The notes: generated by a model not told the origin, from the letters alone. Positions 35,461 to 50,059 are shown, counted from the first letter of the stretch. The stretch is 64,000 nt of DNA from Opisthocomus hoazin (GCF_030867145.1 NC_134417.1:11757577-11821576), one strand, 5' to 3'. Made by a program: numbers and translations.

Positions 35461-37334
35461 AATTAACTTTCCCATTAACCTGAGAAGTTTTTGTTCTCTC
35501 TGTCCTAGAATTAATCTAGATTATAGCATGTAGAAGTTGTAAATGGGCAGGGAATCCATTAACTGGCAATTTTCTTTTACACATGTAAGCTCTAACAGAC
35601 TCATTTGCAGACTTACTGTAGTAGTATCACTTACAGAAACAACTCAGGACCGAAAAAGGGCTCTCTCGTCATAAACTGCATCAGTGCAGAACAGCTAATG
35701 TCCTTTATGTTGTTTTTGAAGATTTTCCTGTGTAAGACAGGTGTTAAGGCTTGTTTAAGCCCCTCTTGACTGACTTCAGCAGTTAAACTAACTCATTTTC
35801 TTCCCTAGTGACACGTGAAAGGAGAACTACTATAGCCATTTAACTGACCTCATCTATGACAAGACAACCACCCTCTGAGAAGCACTGACAAATAACTTTA
35901 CAAACACATGTATACAAATTCAGACCAGACAATCAAAACTAACAGTCCTATTCAAATAATCTGCTTGAGTCATATTATTTATTTTGTCTTAAAAATAAAT
36001 TTACCATGAGTACGTGCTCATTTTTTCCCTCTTTCTCAGTACTCTTTTGGTGCCTCCTTACCTGAAGGACAGATGGGAATGGAAGTACAAAACAGGCAAG
36101 AAAAATGTTTTTTATGTTACAAGCAAAGAATGAAATAACTTGTTATGACATGTGATTTAGATTACATCTGGGAACAATGTATGTATGGTAAGCACATAAA
36201 CACCTCATCTCCTAGAGAACCCATAACTTTTATGCAACATTTTATTATTCATAGCTGTTTTGGTTGGATTTGTCTTCTAAGGAAGGTCAAATTGCTCATA
36301 AGCAACATTCCACAAGCAGATAGTAGAAAGTGTCCTGCATTCAGAGAAAGTGAGCAGTGAGCTCAGTCTTGATAATTCTCCCATCATGTACTCAAAAAGT
36401 TAGCAAGGAAAAACAGTGATGGGGAACATTATTCATCTTACGTACACATTCAATCTATGGAAACATTTTGCCATGTGCTTGAAGTACAAGCTTCCTTGGA
36501 GACAAGGTTGCTCAACACAGCGTATGCATGTGAGATGCAAAGACATTTTAGTCTAAGCTCACTGCAGTTTGTTCTTGTGATGCACTAGGAGCACAAACCT
36601 CCCTAAACTACTATGTTCCCGTTGAGGGGTAGTGATTTCAGAACACAGAGGCGGCAGCTTCCTGATGTGTACATGTTTGATGAAAGATACGTGCCTTTTA
36701 CAGGCTTCCCAGATGATGTCCAAATTCCAGTACTTTAAAGTTCCCTTTTCTTGATGCTTCAACAAAAAGAAAAAAAAAGATGGAAATACTTCTGCAGAGA
36801 AGTTCTCTCCCTCCATTCACTCTGCAGATCATCTCAGACAGTGCAACAGACGAACACTGACCTTACATCTGAAACCAGCTTCAGGCTGCAGAAACCCATA
36901 GACATATGCTAAACCTTGGAACTCTGCAAATTCAGAAGCATTCTTGGGCTTTCAAACAGCAACAGAAAACGCCAGGGCTGACTCCATTGGTGTAAATGTG
37001 CAGTTCAGAGTAACTAAGGTTGGGAAATCCTGAAGAAGTGCTACAAGTAAGGACAGAAAGCATAGGACCACCCTTGTTTTTAGACTGTTATTTTGCAAAT
37101 CCTTTGAACGGGTATACTTAACAGACCTGAAAACTGAATTCTACTTTCATCTGCACCAGAGTAACTGTTTTTTTTAAAAAATGAACCCATAAACACTAGC
37201 TAAATAACTAGGTGTGCACAGTTTGATATGCAAAATTTCAAAACATATATACCAATAAAATATCTATTCTATAAAATAACATAGCCTTGTGTTAAAGTAA
37301 ACAACAACAAAACCATATTTCTATATTCAGCACA

Positions 37335-37526
37335 AGAGCAGGTTGCCCAGACTGAATGTCATATGGCTGTCCTCAGAGGTTTTCAAAACCCAAAGCCCTG
37401 AGCGTCCCTGAACAAAGCACCAAGCAACTGGGTTCTGAATTCAAAGGTCAAAGAGCTTTACGCAAAGCACCAAAGTAGATGGCCTCTTGAGATCCCTTCC
37501 AACCTATGTCACTCTATGACTCTATC
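37335..37526 (+). mobile_element. CR1 3'-end fragment
   Basis: Begins CAGGTTGCCCAGACTGAATG, continues with a TTTTCAAAACCC block, and ends GATCCCTTCCAACCTATGTC followed by octamer-like ACTCTATG repeats, the normal CR1 3' terminus. The coding remnant is badly decayed. Confidence 0.7.
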
Positions 37527-38403
37527 ACCCAACTCTCCATGGATTTTATTGGCATTGGTATTTATCCTCTGACTGCACTGAACAAAAGGTCAAAACCACA
37601 AAATGGTTTGGATTTGCGCAGCTGTTCCACATACATCAGTAGAATTACCTATTTATATTAGAGTTGAATATGGCCTATGAAATAAGTAAGTCAAAGGGAT
37701 TTACATACACACATAAATTTATTTTCTGGCTTGGTCAGCTTGAATCAAACAGTCAAACATTAGACATCCGAAAGCCTCACCTGGAACTACACACCAAATG
37801 AAACTATTAACAAAGCCAACAGAAAAGACATTTTCAAGACTTGAGAATTAATTTAACCAAACTATGCCCCTGGCATCAACCTAAAAAAATATGCACAAAA
37901 GCTTTTGCAGTTACTGAACAGACAGCCATCCTAGGGTTACTTGCACGTTCCTAAACCTGTTCAGATTTAATTAGACTGCACGATGCCCTATCAAAGGCAG
38001 TCAACAGGTAAACTGCCCAGGGCCCAAAGTCACACTCAACTCACTGACCACTAAGCTTAATAAGAACTGTTCTCTATACAAATCATGTACCTCAGGAAGC
38101 ACAGCTAATTAGGCAGAAAATTAAGGTCAGGATGTTAAGACATTTCATAAGCTTCTTCAGAACTCAGGAGAGGGGAGTCAAATATAGAGTCTCTAGACAT
38201 CACATTACAGGCGGATGAAGAAGCAGGAAGGCCCTCAGTCTTCTACAAAGCAAGAGTGTACCAACATTAGTAAAGAAATATGCCATCTTTCTGTTCTTTC
38301 TTGAGTTTTGAGACTTGGACTTAGTAGAAGGGTTCTACTCTGCTGCAAAGGTGAGATGCTTCAACAAAATGAGAAGCGCTGTCATAAGTTTGGAGCAATG
38401 TTA

Positions 38404-38490
38404 GAGGAATCACAGAATATCTCAAGTTGGAAGAGACCCATAAAGATCAATAAAGCAACAGCATAATGCATTGCCCCAGTTATCAGTCTG
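38404..38490 (-). mobile_element. Short CR1 3'-end fragment
   Basis: The plus strand shows GGAATCACAGAATATCTCAA then GTTGGAAGAGACCCATAAAG, the reverse of a CR1 terminus. It decays into unrecognisable sequence after about 90 bases. It lies 260 bases downstream of the first TFDP2 coding exon. Confidence 0.65.
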
Positions 38491-38750
38491 ACCTACAGCT
38501 GAGTACACTCCACATCCTTAAAGAGCTTCTAACCAGTTTAAATTTATGAAATACAACAGAAGGTAGTGGGGTACACATTTGTGGTATACAAAATCGGACA
38601 AGATTTTTACATTTGAAGGTGTTTGTGTTTCATTTCTTGTATGGACAAATACAAAAAAATCGAACACAAAGACCTTCAAATTCTAAAAGCCAGAAATGAC
38701 TGGCAGCATGCCAACATAAAAAGCAATACATGCTGTAGAATTATACTTAC

Positions 38751-38765
38751 ATTTTTTGCCGTCAT
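38751..38765 (-). CDS. TFDP2: TFDP2 first coding segment, residues 1-5 (MTAKN)
   Basis: The start codon ATG at 38765-38763 opens MTAKN, followed at once by the donor GTAAGT; the next exon continues with VGVTSTN. The start was chosen because it reproduces the known DP-2 N-terminus and an in-frame TGA lies upstream in the same exon. The Kozak context is fair, with G at -3 and A at +4. Only 15 coding bases lie here; the rest of the exon is leader. Confidence 0.93.
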
Positions 38766-38844
38766 GTCAGATGATATTGCTTTATATTCCGTAAAACCAT
38801 AAGAGATCCCTTTTCATCTTCACAGAATCTTTAAAATTAACATC
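38766..38844 (-). other. TFDP2: TFDP2 5' leader part of exon with three upstream ORFs
   Basis: The exon opens after the acceptor TTTCTTACAG and gives 79 leader bases before the DP-2 ATG. It holds three upstream ATGs, in three short frames: 38843-38820 (7 codons plus stop), 38817-38782 (11 codons plus stop) and 38800-38762 (12 codons plus stop). The last stop overlaps the DP-2 start as ATGA. Such an arrangement usually lowers or conditions translation of the main frame; here that is an inference. Confidence 0.8.
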
Positions 38845-41800
38845 CTGTAAGAAAGTTAATAAAATACTTAGTTAAAAATATATTTTCAGTTACCTCTTTA
38901 GCTGAAACCCTGCATCTCCAGAGGACAGATTTTTTTTTTTTTTTAAACTTTTTTCTAAAATCAGTCACCAAAATAGTCAGGTTCTGCATGGATACTAGAA
39001 ACGTACCTTGCTTGGAACAGGCAGAGATGTAATCTTATATATAAATGCCCAACTTACATAGAGGCCTAATTATATTAATGTGCTAGCAAAGCATGTCATA
39101 CCATTACTAAAGCCTTTTAATTAAAACCATACAATCATTTGCAACTAATGCAGATTGCTTTTTTTATTAACTCTATGTAATTAGAATTATAATATTAGAA
39201 TTCCAGGAAAAGACAAACATTTTGGTATACTGAAAAATACCTGAAGTGACTTCTTTTTTAAATCAAAGCTTCCAGAAGTCTTATACAAAACAAGTTACAA
39301 ATTAATGCTGGCAGCACAAACCATTTTAAAGATAGAATTAACCTGACAAGGCGTTTCAGTACTTCAAAAGTATTTTCTAAGTACTACTCGCTGTTAAAAA
39401 ATGGACTACAAAAGACATCTGAATTGCACTTGGATGCATAAAAGAAGGAGAACTGTTCATATTTTCAAGTGTGGAATGAGTTCAGCAAAATCTTGTGGAA
39501 GATGCCTAAACTAGTTACCAAATATGAGTCACAACCATTTACAGCAGAACTCACCAGCTACAAAAGCAAGGTGAAATTCATGCTATTTCCTCCGTATTTT
39601 AACCTACGCTAAGTTTGAGAACGGCCAGTGCCTTCACCTCCCTTCTACAAAAGTGCCAAAAATTGTTTCAGTAGTGTGTGTAGCTAATGGGGAACTCCAC
39701 CATCACTGCATTAGTGGTTTTGGACAATCCAGAAGAATTTTGAATTCTAGGATGCTTCTACAGATGTCTTGGTTTATTCAGACATCTTATCAATTAAACT
39801 GTTATTAGAGATAATGGAAAAACATTTTATTCAACTTAATGGTGTTCCCAGTTTCCTGTTGAATGGGTTGCATTTATGTTCCTTAGTGCCTCGATTGCAG
39901 CCATAATTAAGCAGTTAGTCCAGCACGTGAACACCACACAACTGTGTATACTAAGACATACTCCCATGAAAACTTCTAAGTTTTAGTTTCATAACAAAAC
40001 ATCCAAGAAAAAATGAAGCATTTTTCTCTGCCTTCAGAGAGGACACTACAGAGAGCTATCTATTCACAGCCTGGGGAAAGGGGCTACTGGACCTGTGTAG
40101 CAATGCTGAAAACATGAAGAAGAGCCACAGAAAAGCCATAAAGCCATAGTGGTCATGGCAAATAGCAAATACTGAATTCGCAAATAGCAAATACTGAAAC
40201 CTTGCATGTGTCTGAAAATTATGATCTATGTGCCTTTTATTTTTCCACCTCCTTCTTCCTTCTACACAAACTCTCCAAATACACCACCTCGAGCTCTGTC
40301 CAAAATTCATAATGCAGTTTGACCTCCCTCTTTTGCTTTAAGAAGCTTTACAAGTAATTTACTAAAATAAAACATAGTTAAGAACACATACGCTAAGCAG
40401 TTTTAACCCGTTTACAGAAAAGCAAGCTAGTTTCATCTTTGACAAGTTATTTGCTACTAAGCTTAGTGATCCAGAAGGTATTATGCATAAACCATTACAG
40501 TCCTTTGCCACAATGCTCTTCAGCCAGTATGAACAGTTGCTATTCTTCCAGCTTTATGAACACATTTTGTCAAGCTCGAGAAGCCAGACTTTGTGACCCC
40601 ACCATCTGCCATGACCTCTTGTCAGGTTCAGACAAAAGAACGTACACAGATGGCCTCAAAATGGAGATTCTCTTCATTCCCAATTGGTGTTTGACAGCTT
40701 GCACCACACAGATAGAGAAACATAAAACTCAACCTTTTTGTTCTTTAGCTGGTTTCTACTGCATAAAGGCAGGTTTAGAGCCCAAAGCACGTGAGACACA
40801 AACATTGCTTTATTTGAACTAAGGTTGTCCCTTCATAATCTAAGCCTTGGTTTATAATTCACTCCCATAATTTTGCCTTTTGGTCAAGTATCGTACAGTA
40901 CAGCAAGCCAACTGAACAGCCTGACTTTGGAAACTTTGAGTTGTAGTTTCTTCTAGAACATATGTTGCCTAATCACTCATGCCAATGACATTAAAAAGCC
41001 AGTTTGGGCATTATATTTACAAAAGCCCAGACAATCAAGCTCTAGTTACAACAAAACAGTACAAGAGTGTTTATCTGTACCTATTCTCATTACAAGTTAA
41101 AAGCCAGATCTATTCTGAAATTGCAGTGATATTGAAGCTGAATCCCATTACAAGGAACAATGCAAAACAGAAAACAGTTATCTGCAGATAAATATTATAT
41201 TCCTTCATAGGTTTATTTTCTGTGGTCCAAAGTCTTATTTTTAAATTATCCCTTTAAGATACACTTGCTGGCTAAAACCTAATAGTAGAAAAGAATAAAG
41301 CCCCACACCACAACAGTCTATTTTCTGCCCCTGAAAATTAAGCTTTACCAAACCTATCTTGGTTTTCTTTAGCTTTCTCAAATTCTTATCAGTACTTCAC
41401 ATATCACACCTTCACATAGACCAGCAGCACACAAAGATTCTCCCCTGTCCCAGAGGCCACTTCCACTTCACAACAGAAACTGTCATTTATGAAAGTATTA
41501 CATCAGTATCAAATATCCACAAACTACAACAACTATTGGACAGTTAGCTAAGTTGTTATGATGAAAAGTCTTCATGGAACACAGAAAAAAATGTAGAGGT
41601 ATTTTAGTATACTAGAATGCTTTTTATCATCACCAAGGCATGGTTTTTTCATTTATTTGATCAAGAGTATTGCAAAGCGAAAATTATTTCAAACAACCGG
41701 GTCAGCTAAGAGGAAAGAAAATGTCATCAGTTTCAAGAAAAAGAAACCTGTATAATGTCAGCCTTTCCACTAGAAATTAGTTTATATTCTTCACACCCCT

Positions 41801-44800
41801 CTCCATAGTAATAACTTTCAAGCTATGGTACTACAAGCAGAAGACAGCAATAAAAAGATTCCTTATTAATCGGTACAAACTCAGCTTTAAATCACTAATT
41901 TATGCACAGCATGTACATGGATTAGACCACCTGTTACACATATGTTGCTTCATTGTGTCTCAGTTTTCAGACCAGTAAAATTTCAATATTACGAAGTACT
42001 TATCAGAAATCCACCTGCTCCCAGGAAGTCTTTCCCCATCTTGTTCCTAAAAAACCTTTCAATATCCAACTCCTTTGGGAAGCAATTGAGATTAAAAAGG
42101 ACACATTTTAGTGAAAATATCTGTATGTATTAGTCAGATTAATTTCTTGGTATCCCAAGAAACAGAAATACAATTTTGTTATCAAAGTTCTGAAATTTAA
42201 ATTACAGATTTTGCATCTCCATAAGAAGATTCCATTGATTTGTCAACTTTTTTTCCCCGAATTCTCTTCAGATGACTTAATCCCAGATTTTTTTCTTTAT
42301 TTATGTATACAAGAAATAAACTTGGCCTACAAATTGCAAAAGACATGAATACCCAGGTCTACATAACACCCAGGCTGTCATTTAATGCAGAACTTCAGAA
42401 AGCCAACAAAAGGGTGCATTCAACAAGTTGCACACACAGAGTGGGAAATAAGTCACCATCTTCAGTTATTACACAGTATTTTTTATTTTGAAAATAATAT
42501 TAGAAAGTAGCTCCTAGGAAACATTTGAAAAGAATGCCCACCATGATATGCATGATCAAGGTCCTGCAGGTACCACAACTTCTTTTTCCAGCTTTTACTG
42601 TGAGCAACTGTATGCCTTCAAAAAAGCCCTAGTACGTAACAGACAACTGAACAATGGAAATCTAAGTGACTTGACTGCTAAATGATATCAGGAGTTTTTA
42701 ACAAAATAAAATAACTTGAATAGTGAGTTGAAAAGGTTCATTGTTTGGTTGTTTTAACATGACTTCAAAAACGGCAACCTATGAATCCAACGTACATAAG
42801 TTTTCACTGCTACATGACACAAAACCAAAACAAGCGTGGCTGCTTTAAACCAAGATGTAAATGGAAGATATAACTAGCTGAACCTAATTTGAAAACGAAG
42901 ATCTCATCTTGTAATTTGGCAGAACCAGCTGACACACAAGAAATCAGAAGGAACAAAACCAAGTGAGTACCTACAACCCACCAGGTTCTCCTAAGTTGCT
43001 GTGACTGAGTAAAATGCAAGTGTATCACCAGAACAAACTAACTGACACCTCCTGACAACAGCAGTAATTACGACTCAAGTTTACACAATCCAAAGAACCT
43101 GAAAAAACAGACAAGTTCAATCAGTATGAACTGTAGTGCTTAAGCTATAGAAGGAACAACCGACATATAGTGTGGTTTGCTAAAAGCATGTCAGGGGAAG
43201 TGTCCCTTTAAGAACCTCATGCAGCATATATTGAGGCAGCAAATGAATCAGATCCCTTTCAACACTCTCGGACTTGATCCCACAATCTACATCCCCATTA
43301 CTCCCACTACTTGCTATATTTACTCTCACTACTGTACATATTGTAACACGACTAGCAAAAAGCACTGTTGATGGAGGCGACTGAACATCTGGAATCCCAG
43401 GGATGAAAACAGGTCTGAGTGGGTGTACAGGTGACAAGAACACACAACACAGGAGTAAAATCCAAAGCTGTAATCAAACGCTCCCCTAGATGAAAGTGCC
43501 CACAGTCTCCACGCAGTTAACTGCACGGCTGAGGCTCAAGTTCTGCTGCTTGTCCTCTCCTGACAGTGCTGAGACCCAAATCCCATCAACCTGGAACTAG
43601 ATATTCCTTCCCTCAAGTGACTCGGTTTCTGAGGCATGCACTTAGACATGCCCAATGTCATGCAAGTACGAGTGGTAAACTGTATGTCTAAGAATAGGAG
43701 CAGCACTCATGGGTTATTTCGAAATCAATGAGGTGAAGCATGTCCCTTATTGCTCAAATAAGGAGTACGTTACATTAAATATGTGGAATAATTCCCAAGT
43801 AGTTGAACCTTTGAAGGCTCTTCTAATTCCCCAAACCAGCTTACTGTCATTCAAGATAAAGTATGTAGGGCTTGACATCAGAACAGTGGATAACATTCAA
43901 GCAGCACTTTAAGTAAGATGACCCAAGATTTCTTTCTGAGTTTTATAGACAACTTACTTTTATCAGCACAGATACTCACAGATACATTTGGAATTAACAG
44001 AAATTTACCTGCAGTTCTTTTAAGCAGACAATCTACTCTATAAGCTCACCTTTTGTTCTCTAACTAGGTTTCTAACCCAGGTTTTCTTCCATAGCCAACT
44101 ACTTTACAGGGCAGAACATTTGGGAGTCTACTGCTTCAGTGGAAACAGGCAGGTACAATTTTCAGAGAGCACACTGTATTTGCACAAACCTATTTTTGCT
44201 TTAAGAAATTTCATTTTAGAAATGGATTGGCATTTGACAAAAATTTAGTGATCTATATGCATGACTATAATATACCTTGCCAAGACACTCTTCGTGCATC
44301 GCCAATAATACATTAGCTCCTCTTTCAATTAGGTTCAGCTGAAAAGAGCATCTTTTTGACTACTCAGACTTCAAACAAGCTTCTTGCTACCACCACCTCA
44401 TATATTGTCTGATACATCAGAGAATGCTCTAGATATTAATTTGGTCTTGTAACGAGATTCAATTTTGAGATTTTAAAATATCCATAGTTATCAGTAGATT
44501 GACAAATACATGGAAAAGTTTAACCATACTGTTCAGATACACTTTTGTCTATACCCCGCAGCTGGAAGAATCTTAACATCCAATGAACTGAAGATAATTT
44601 TACATTTGCATTTAATTAAAGATCATCAAGTTATATAGGGATAAAGAACTTGATGATGGAGAAGCACTTTTTCTAGTAACTATTTTTCTACATTTTCCTT
44701 ATAATTTGCTATAAGCTTTTTTTTAGCTTAAATCCATTATTAACTCTACTCTTGCACAGACTGAAGATGATGACTGTATTCACTGAAGGGTACACGTTAC

Positions 44801-47800
44801 AAAAATGTTCATACTTCTTTAGTTATAATTCAGCACAAAGGAAAAAAGGGATATTTCTAGTGATGCACAAGCTCTCAAATACTGACTACAACACAGAAAA
44901 TATCCTAAAGGGTACAATTTTATGAAACAAGTTGGACTGATGTAAGATTCTACCCCCGCTATCATTGCTAAAAGTGATCTTCCACTCTTCCCTACTTCTT
45001 CCACTTTCCATCCCTTCCCCATGCTACATGCTCTCAGTAATTCCCATTTCTCCCTGACCCGCTCAGGGAGCCAACTAAATTCTAACACTGTCAGAACAGC
45101 AACAATGGGGCTGAAAGGGGGAAGAAAGTTTTTCATATGCTGCGATCCACTGATAGCTCAGATGACCATCCAGGCCTGTGCACAGGACACGACTAACCCT
45201 TCAGATTTAGCAAGTTCTTTGATCAGTTCAGTCTGGCTTGCGGAACCACATCATGACTCTGTTTCTGGGGAAAAAAAAAAAAAAAAAGCATTTATGATCT
45301 CCTGAAAATTTACTTATGGGTTGAAATGTGACAATAGGTTGGATACGGTTTGTTTGTATGAAGTCTACTCCATGCTTTTGTAGAGTTCACTGGAGTGTGT
45401 GCATGCTTCAAAAATCCATTAGGAAGAAGTGGGATGTTCTGTCTTCAGACGATAGTTTTCTCAATTTTTTATACACCAAGAAGCAGGATGAATAACTTGC
45501 TTTTGACAGACAGCAGAAGTCTACTGTTGTACAGAATCAATACACAGCTTGAAATTTTATAAACTGTATGTATAAGTTATTGATTTTTAAAAATTGTTAA
45601 AATGTATTTGCATTTGTAAGTTAAATTTTAAATAAACGGAAGCTTACAGCAATTGGATTGCATGTTTTAGAGAAGAGAAATACGTTTCTGAAGTTTCTCA
45701 AGTCTCAAGATCAAGTTTGTAATGAAAAGTTACCTAACTCCTTACAACTAACAGAGAGCCCATGCACACAAAGGTTTTTGATTTCACTCTGGGGACATAA
45801 GATCACTTTCACTTGCAGTTCCTAATCTCATTCATAATTACTGGTCATGTTACGAGCATAATTTCTATTACAGGTCAATTACAGTTATTCTGGTAATTAC
45901 AACTATTGCTCACATGGGAAAGGTTTAATACTTGGATGACTGTTAAGGTTCACAAGTGACTTTTAATATCTTCATGCACTGGCATTCACAAGCCTTAATG
46001 AGCAAACGCTGATATATTTGCTTTAAGACTTTAATTCCCACAAATAGATGAATTCTTTGAATTGGTAGCAGCTATACAACTTTCCTACAAGGTCATAGCC
46101 TTAAAGACAGCGTGTACGTGTCGCAATCTGCCAATTTCATTCTCAACATATGACCTTATTTGTCTTGATTTTTTCCACTTACATCTTGGGCTGAGATTCC
46201 CAATAACAAAACAGTGAATCAAAATGGTCGCTTCTTCACACAGAAGACATCTACTGACATCTACCGTGGGGAAATGGATTATGAGTTCCTATCAAAGCAA
46301 CCTCGTCATGCACCCTGCCAGATGACACAGTCACCCGACAGAGGTTAGTAACGGACTCTGTTGAACAACAGAACTGAAGAGGCTGTAAGACGGAACTGAA
46401 TTATTTGCTATTCCCACCCAAACTGAGACAAACCTGACAGCAACAGGAGCCTGATGAAACAGGACAAATCTGACTCGCCAAACAGAGGAGCATACCCTAA
46501 CTTCCACAGCAAAAAAAATAAAGGAAGCTGCAAGACCAGAATCACATTTACAAATGGACTTCTTTGGTCTACAGAAGTTAACAAAAATTTTCATGCTCGG
46601 GACACAGGCACTCCATGCACTGTTAGGAAAGAATCAGCTTTCTAGCAATAGGAGCAGCATAATCTCAACTGTCACTGCTTCCTCTTACCATTGTTTGTGT
46701 AAAAATTGATGGTCAGGGCATGTCTCACTGATTGAAATAATGTAAAGCCAGTCAAAAGAAAAGGAACATCACCTTTATAAAATGGATTATTTCTAGAAGC
46801 TATGTTAACTAACAGCATGTTTAGAAGTTTTGTGAAAAACTTGGCTGTTCATGTCTATTGAATATCCCAAGGACTGCAAACCAGAAAGATCGCAGTGCCA
46901 TGTCGATTCTGGATAGTGCCTTCCAAGATACCTCTAAAGGAGCCCCCTCTGCAATCCATGCTTAAGTGATTTAGGAAGTTAGCAATATCAAGTTGTCTTC
47001 TACCTCTCTTTTAAACATTATCACCAAGTCAGAAGGAATGAAATTGTGCCAACATCCAAACTGCTGCAGTTCACAACCAAGCATACTAGAAAAAACAAAT
47101 GTTGATCTTTTTCCAGCTTAGTTTCAGTCTCTATTGTGGCAGCCAATACTAAATGTGAGCTGGCTAAAATATTCTTTTATCACTAAGTTCGTGCTGCAAA
47201 AATGTAAAAAACTCTATAGGTTTCAGTACAGACAAATATTCTCAAAACCGGCTTCATTAGGCTGCAGATTTTGCAAACTGTATTCCAAAAGGCAAAGAGT
47301 TTCTTCAACAGTAGTAAGTAAATAGCTAGATCTAGGAGAAGTTATTTCCAAGTACCATCCCTTTTCATGTAATTACCATTCTGTATTTCATTAGAAATAT
47401 GATATTCTAGAAAGCTATGCTTTTGTTATAGGTTCTACTAATGCATGTATTAGGATGTATTAGTATACACATTATTAGCATATATCATAATATAGTCTTG
47501 CAAACTGACCAATCAGGCATGCAGTCTGATTTGCTTAGACTGATTTTTATGCTATTAATATTGGAAAGTATAAAAGTAAACTTCAACAGTCTATAATGAC
47601 CTTTACTGGAAACTATCACTGCACAGAGGAAATCAGACAAAGCAGCAAAAAAGTTCCTTTAATGAAACTATAGGAGTAAGATCACTTACTACTGCCTCAC
47701 CTTCTTGCAAAAGAGCTGTTACTCTACAAATCAAATCATGGGGTGGGGGAAGAATTCATTTCATTCCAATAATGGAAGTTACAAAAAACACATGAAGAAT

Positions 47801-50059
47801 CAAACCAGGAAGCTGTTACAAGTCTGCTGCTCCCTGCCACACTTGCAGCTTTTCACAATACTTCCTAGCATATACCTAGTTTTTCAGTTCCCACAACAGG
47901 CATTCATACTATCAGCTTTGATGTAGGATGTGTACTATTACCACAATAAGACATTTACATTGTTTTCCACTGAATACCTAAAATTGTGTGATGAACCTGT
48001 CTGATTCCAGTGGCTTCTTGGCTTTGCACACCAGAACTCCACAAGTGTATTTCCTTGCACTGGACTAGACAGTTTATTTTTCCTATTTTAAGATTCACTG
48101 TTGATTCATTAGCAGTCATGTCCTGTGAATATAATCAGAAAGGTAGAGAAGAAATTCTTAAACATTACACCAAAAAGTATGTAGAAAAAGCAAACAATTT
48201 AAGAATTGTCGCTTATTAAAGACAACCTTAAGAATACTATTTTAAGGCAGCACATCAGAACAAATGCAGTTCCAAGAACTGAATTACACTAGGTGTAACT
48301 AAACAACTCATTCTCCTCCACAGTAGGATGCAGAAGTTTAAATACTACTATCTACACGGTACGGGCTGTAGCTTCACTCCCTAGCCATATTAGGTTGCTA
48401 TTCATCTACTGCTTTTGGAGATTTGCACTAAATTTTCCTGTAGGTACAGTAAAGAGGTCTGCATGCTTAAACCGAGTAACACTATAGATTCCTGAAGGCG
48501 GTGGAAAGTTGGAATTCTGGTTCCTATTTTTTTGCTAAACCTATAACAACACTTTGAGCCAAACCCACCAAAAGATCTTCACTGTGAGGATCCTCACAAC
48601 TGTCCAGGAAGTATGTCCAGATGCACAAGAGACCCCTACAGTAGTGTCCAACACATACAAGAGCAGACAAAGATAAAGAATTCTCCTACAATATTGACAT
48701 CCCTTGCAAAACAGCACTCTGCCGTTTGCCCAGCTGAATTGTTTGGCCTGTCCCCTTTACACTGGATAGCTGCTGTCAAGACGCTGTACTGAAAACTTTG
48801 TAAACTTTATCACTTTGTAAAGAGAGGCTGTCAGTCAGAACCCTCTGTAGCAATAAAAAGCATTCCTGTCAGTGGTGTATGCCTCCTGTAAAGTTAATTA
48901 CATCAATATAGCATAAGTCAAATGGTTTCTTTTTGTTGTGTTAGAACACCGATTTCTGTACAAACAGGAAGTGGTTAAAAGGAAGCCAAATCATTTGACA
49001 GTGAAATAAGATCACTCCTAAATTCACCCATGAGACAATCTTGCTAATATTTAATAATTTTAAGGTTTTTCCTTAGTATATAACTAAATCATTTAACCTA
49101 TTGCTCTTTCTTCTTCTAGAGGCACTACTTACTCCACAACAATAAAGCTTTCAAAGAAGAAGAATTTGTCCTTTTTTTCCCCTCTTATGACCACCTCTCC
49201 TGTCGAATCTTTTCTACAACATAAACTTCTCTTTATTCTTTCATGTTTCTTCAAAGTGCTGTAGTTAGCACCCTACATACTACTTTGAACAGAAGTTCCT
49301 GAATTTCAGTACTTCACTACATACAAGACATCTTCCAGCACACATAGCACTGGCACAAATACGGGCTGCGAAACACCATTCTGCATTTGTTCCGTAACAC
49401 TGGTCACCTGTCGTGAGTCTTCGCCCCACGTATACGAGTCATACGCTTTTTGTATAAGACAGGATATAACATAAATAAATGAAGGGAATGGTTTATTTAG
49501 GAAAAGTAATGAAATGGAAAAAAATTATTAATTTATCTTTTAATAACATAAATTTATACTAGCATAAAATTATTTTTTAAATCAAAGATTATATCAAGTT
49601 GCAATTAATTGCAACATCACACAACCTTCAGTGTTTTGCTTTGTTTTCTGTCAGCACATTTAAGCTACATCAGTGATAGCAGTTGAAAAAAAAAATCAGC
49701 TATTAAAAGTGTTCCTGGAGTATTAATCAATTAAAATAATTGAACTGATTTCCAAACTCTGAAAACTGGCAAAGTAGTATTTTTTAAAAAATTTTTACAC
49801 AGTATGCTAAGTCCTATCAATTTAAACCATTAACGTTCTCTGTCAATTCAAAAATTTACAGAGAAAACGAAGACCAAAGTCCTTTCCACAGAGGAAGGCA
49901 GCAGGAGCTCCGAGACACAGCTCAGCACCATCCCTGTACTCCACGAGGGAGCTCGCTCTCAGATGCGGTTTTCTTCCACATTCCAAGGAAGTTTGCTTAT
50001 TCCGTATTTTCCTCCTATTGTGTGCATCCTCAGTCCCGAAACACGGTATTTGCACTCGG
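38845..50059 (-). other. Probable first intron of TFDP2
   Basis: Eleven kilobases between the leader/MTAKN exon and the promoter island. AT-rich, with a poly(A) run near 45,270 and the 19-bp duplication at 40.2 kb. Extra non-coding leader exons could lie here but cannot be recognised without transcripts. No CR1 copy was found in it. Confidence 0.5.
40158..40198. repeat. Direct repeat of a 19-bp unit
   Basis: GCAAATAGCAAATACTGAA occurs at 40158-40176 and exactly again at 40180-40198 with TTC between. It is a small local duplication in TFDP2 intron sequence. Confidence 0.9.

Larger units (their letters stand above)
35461..38750 (-). other. TFDP2 intron next to the first coding exon
   Basis: Intron sequence between the CR1 cluster and the MTAKN exon, containing the two short CR1 ends at 37.3 and 38.4 kb and otherwise unassigned AT-rich DNA. 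Confidence 0.6.

Noticed and set aside
40439..40822. 127-codon plus-strand frame in the first intron
   Set aside because: No recognisable motif and of a length expected by chance in 64 kb; antisense to the gene.
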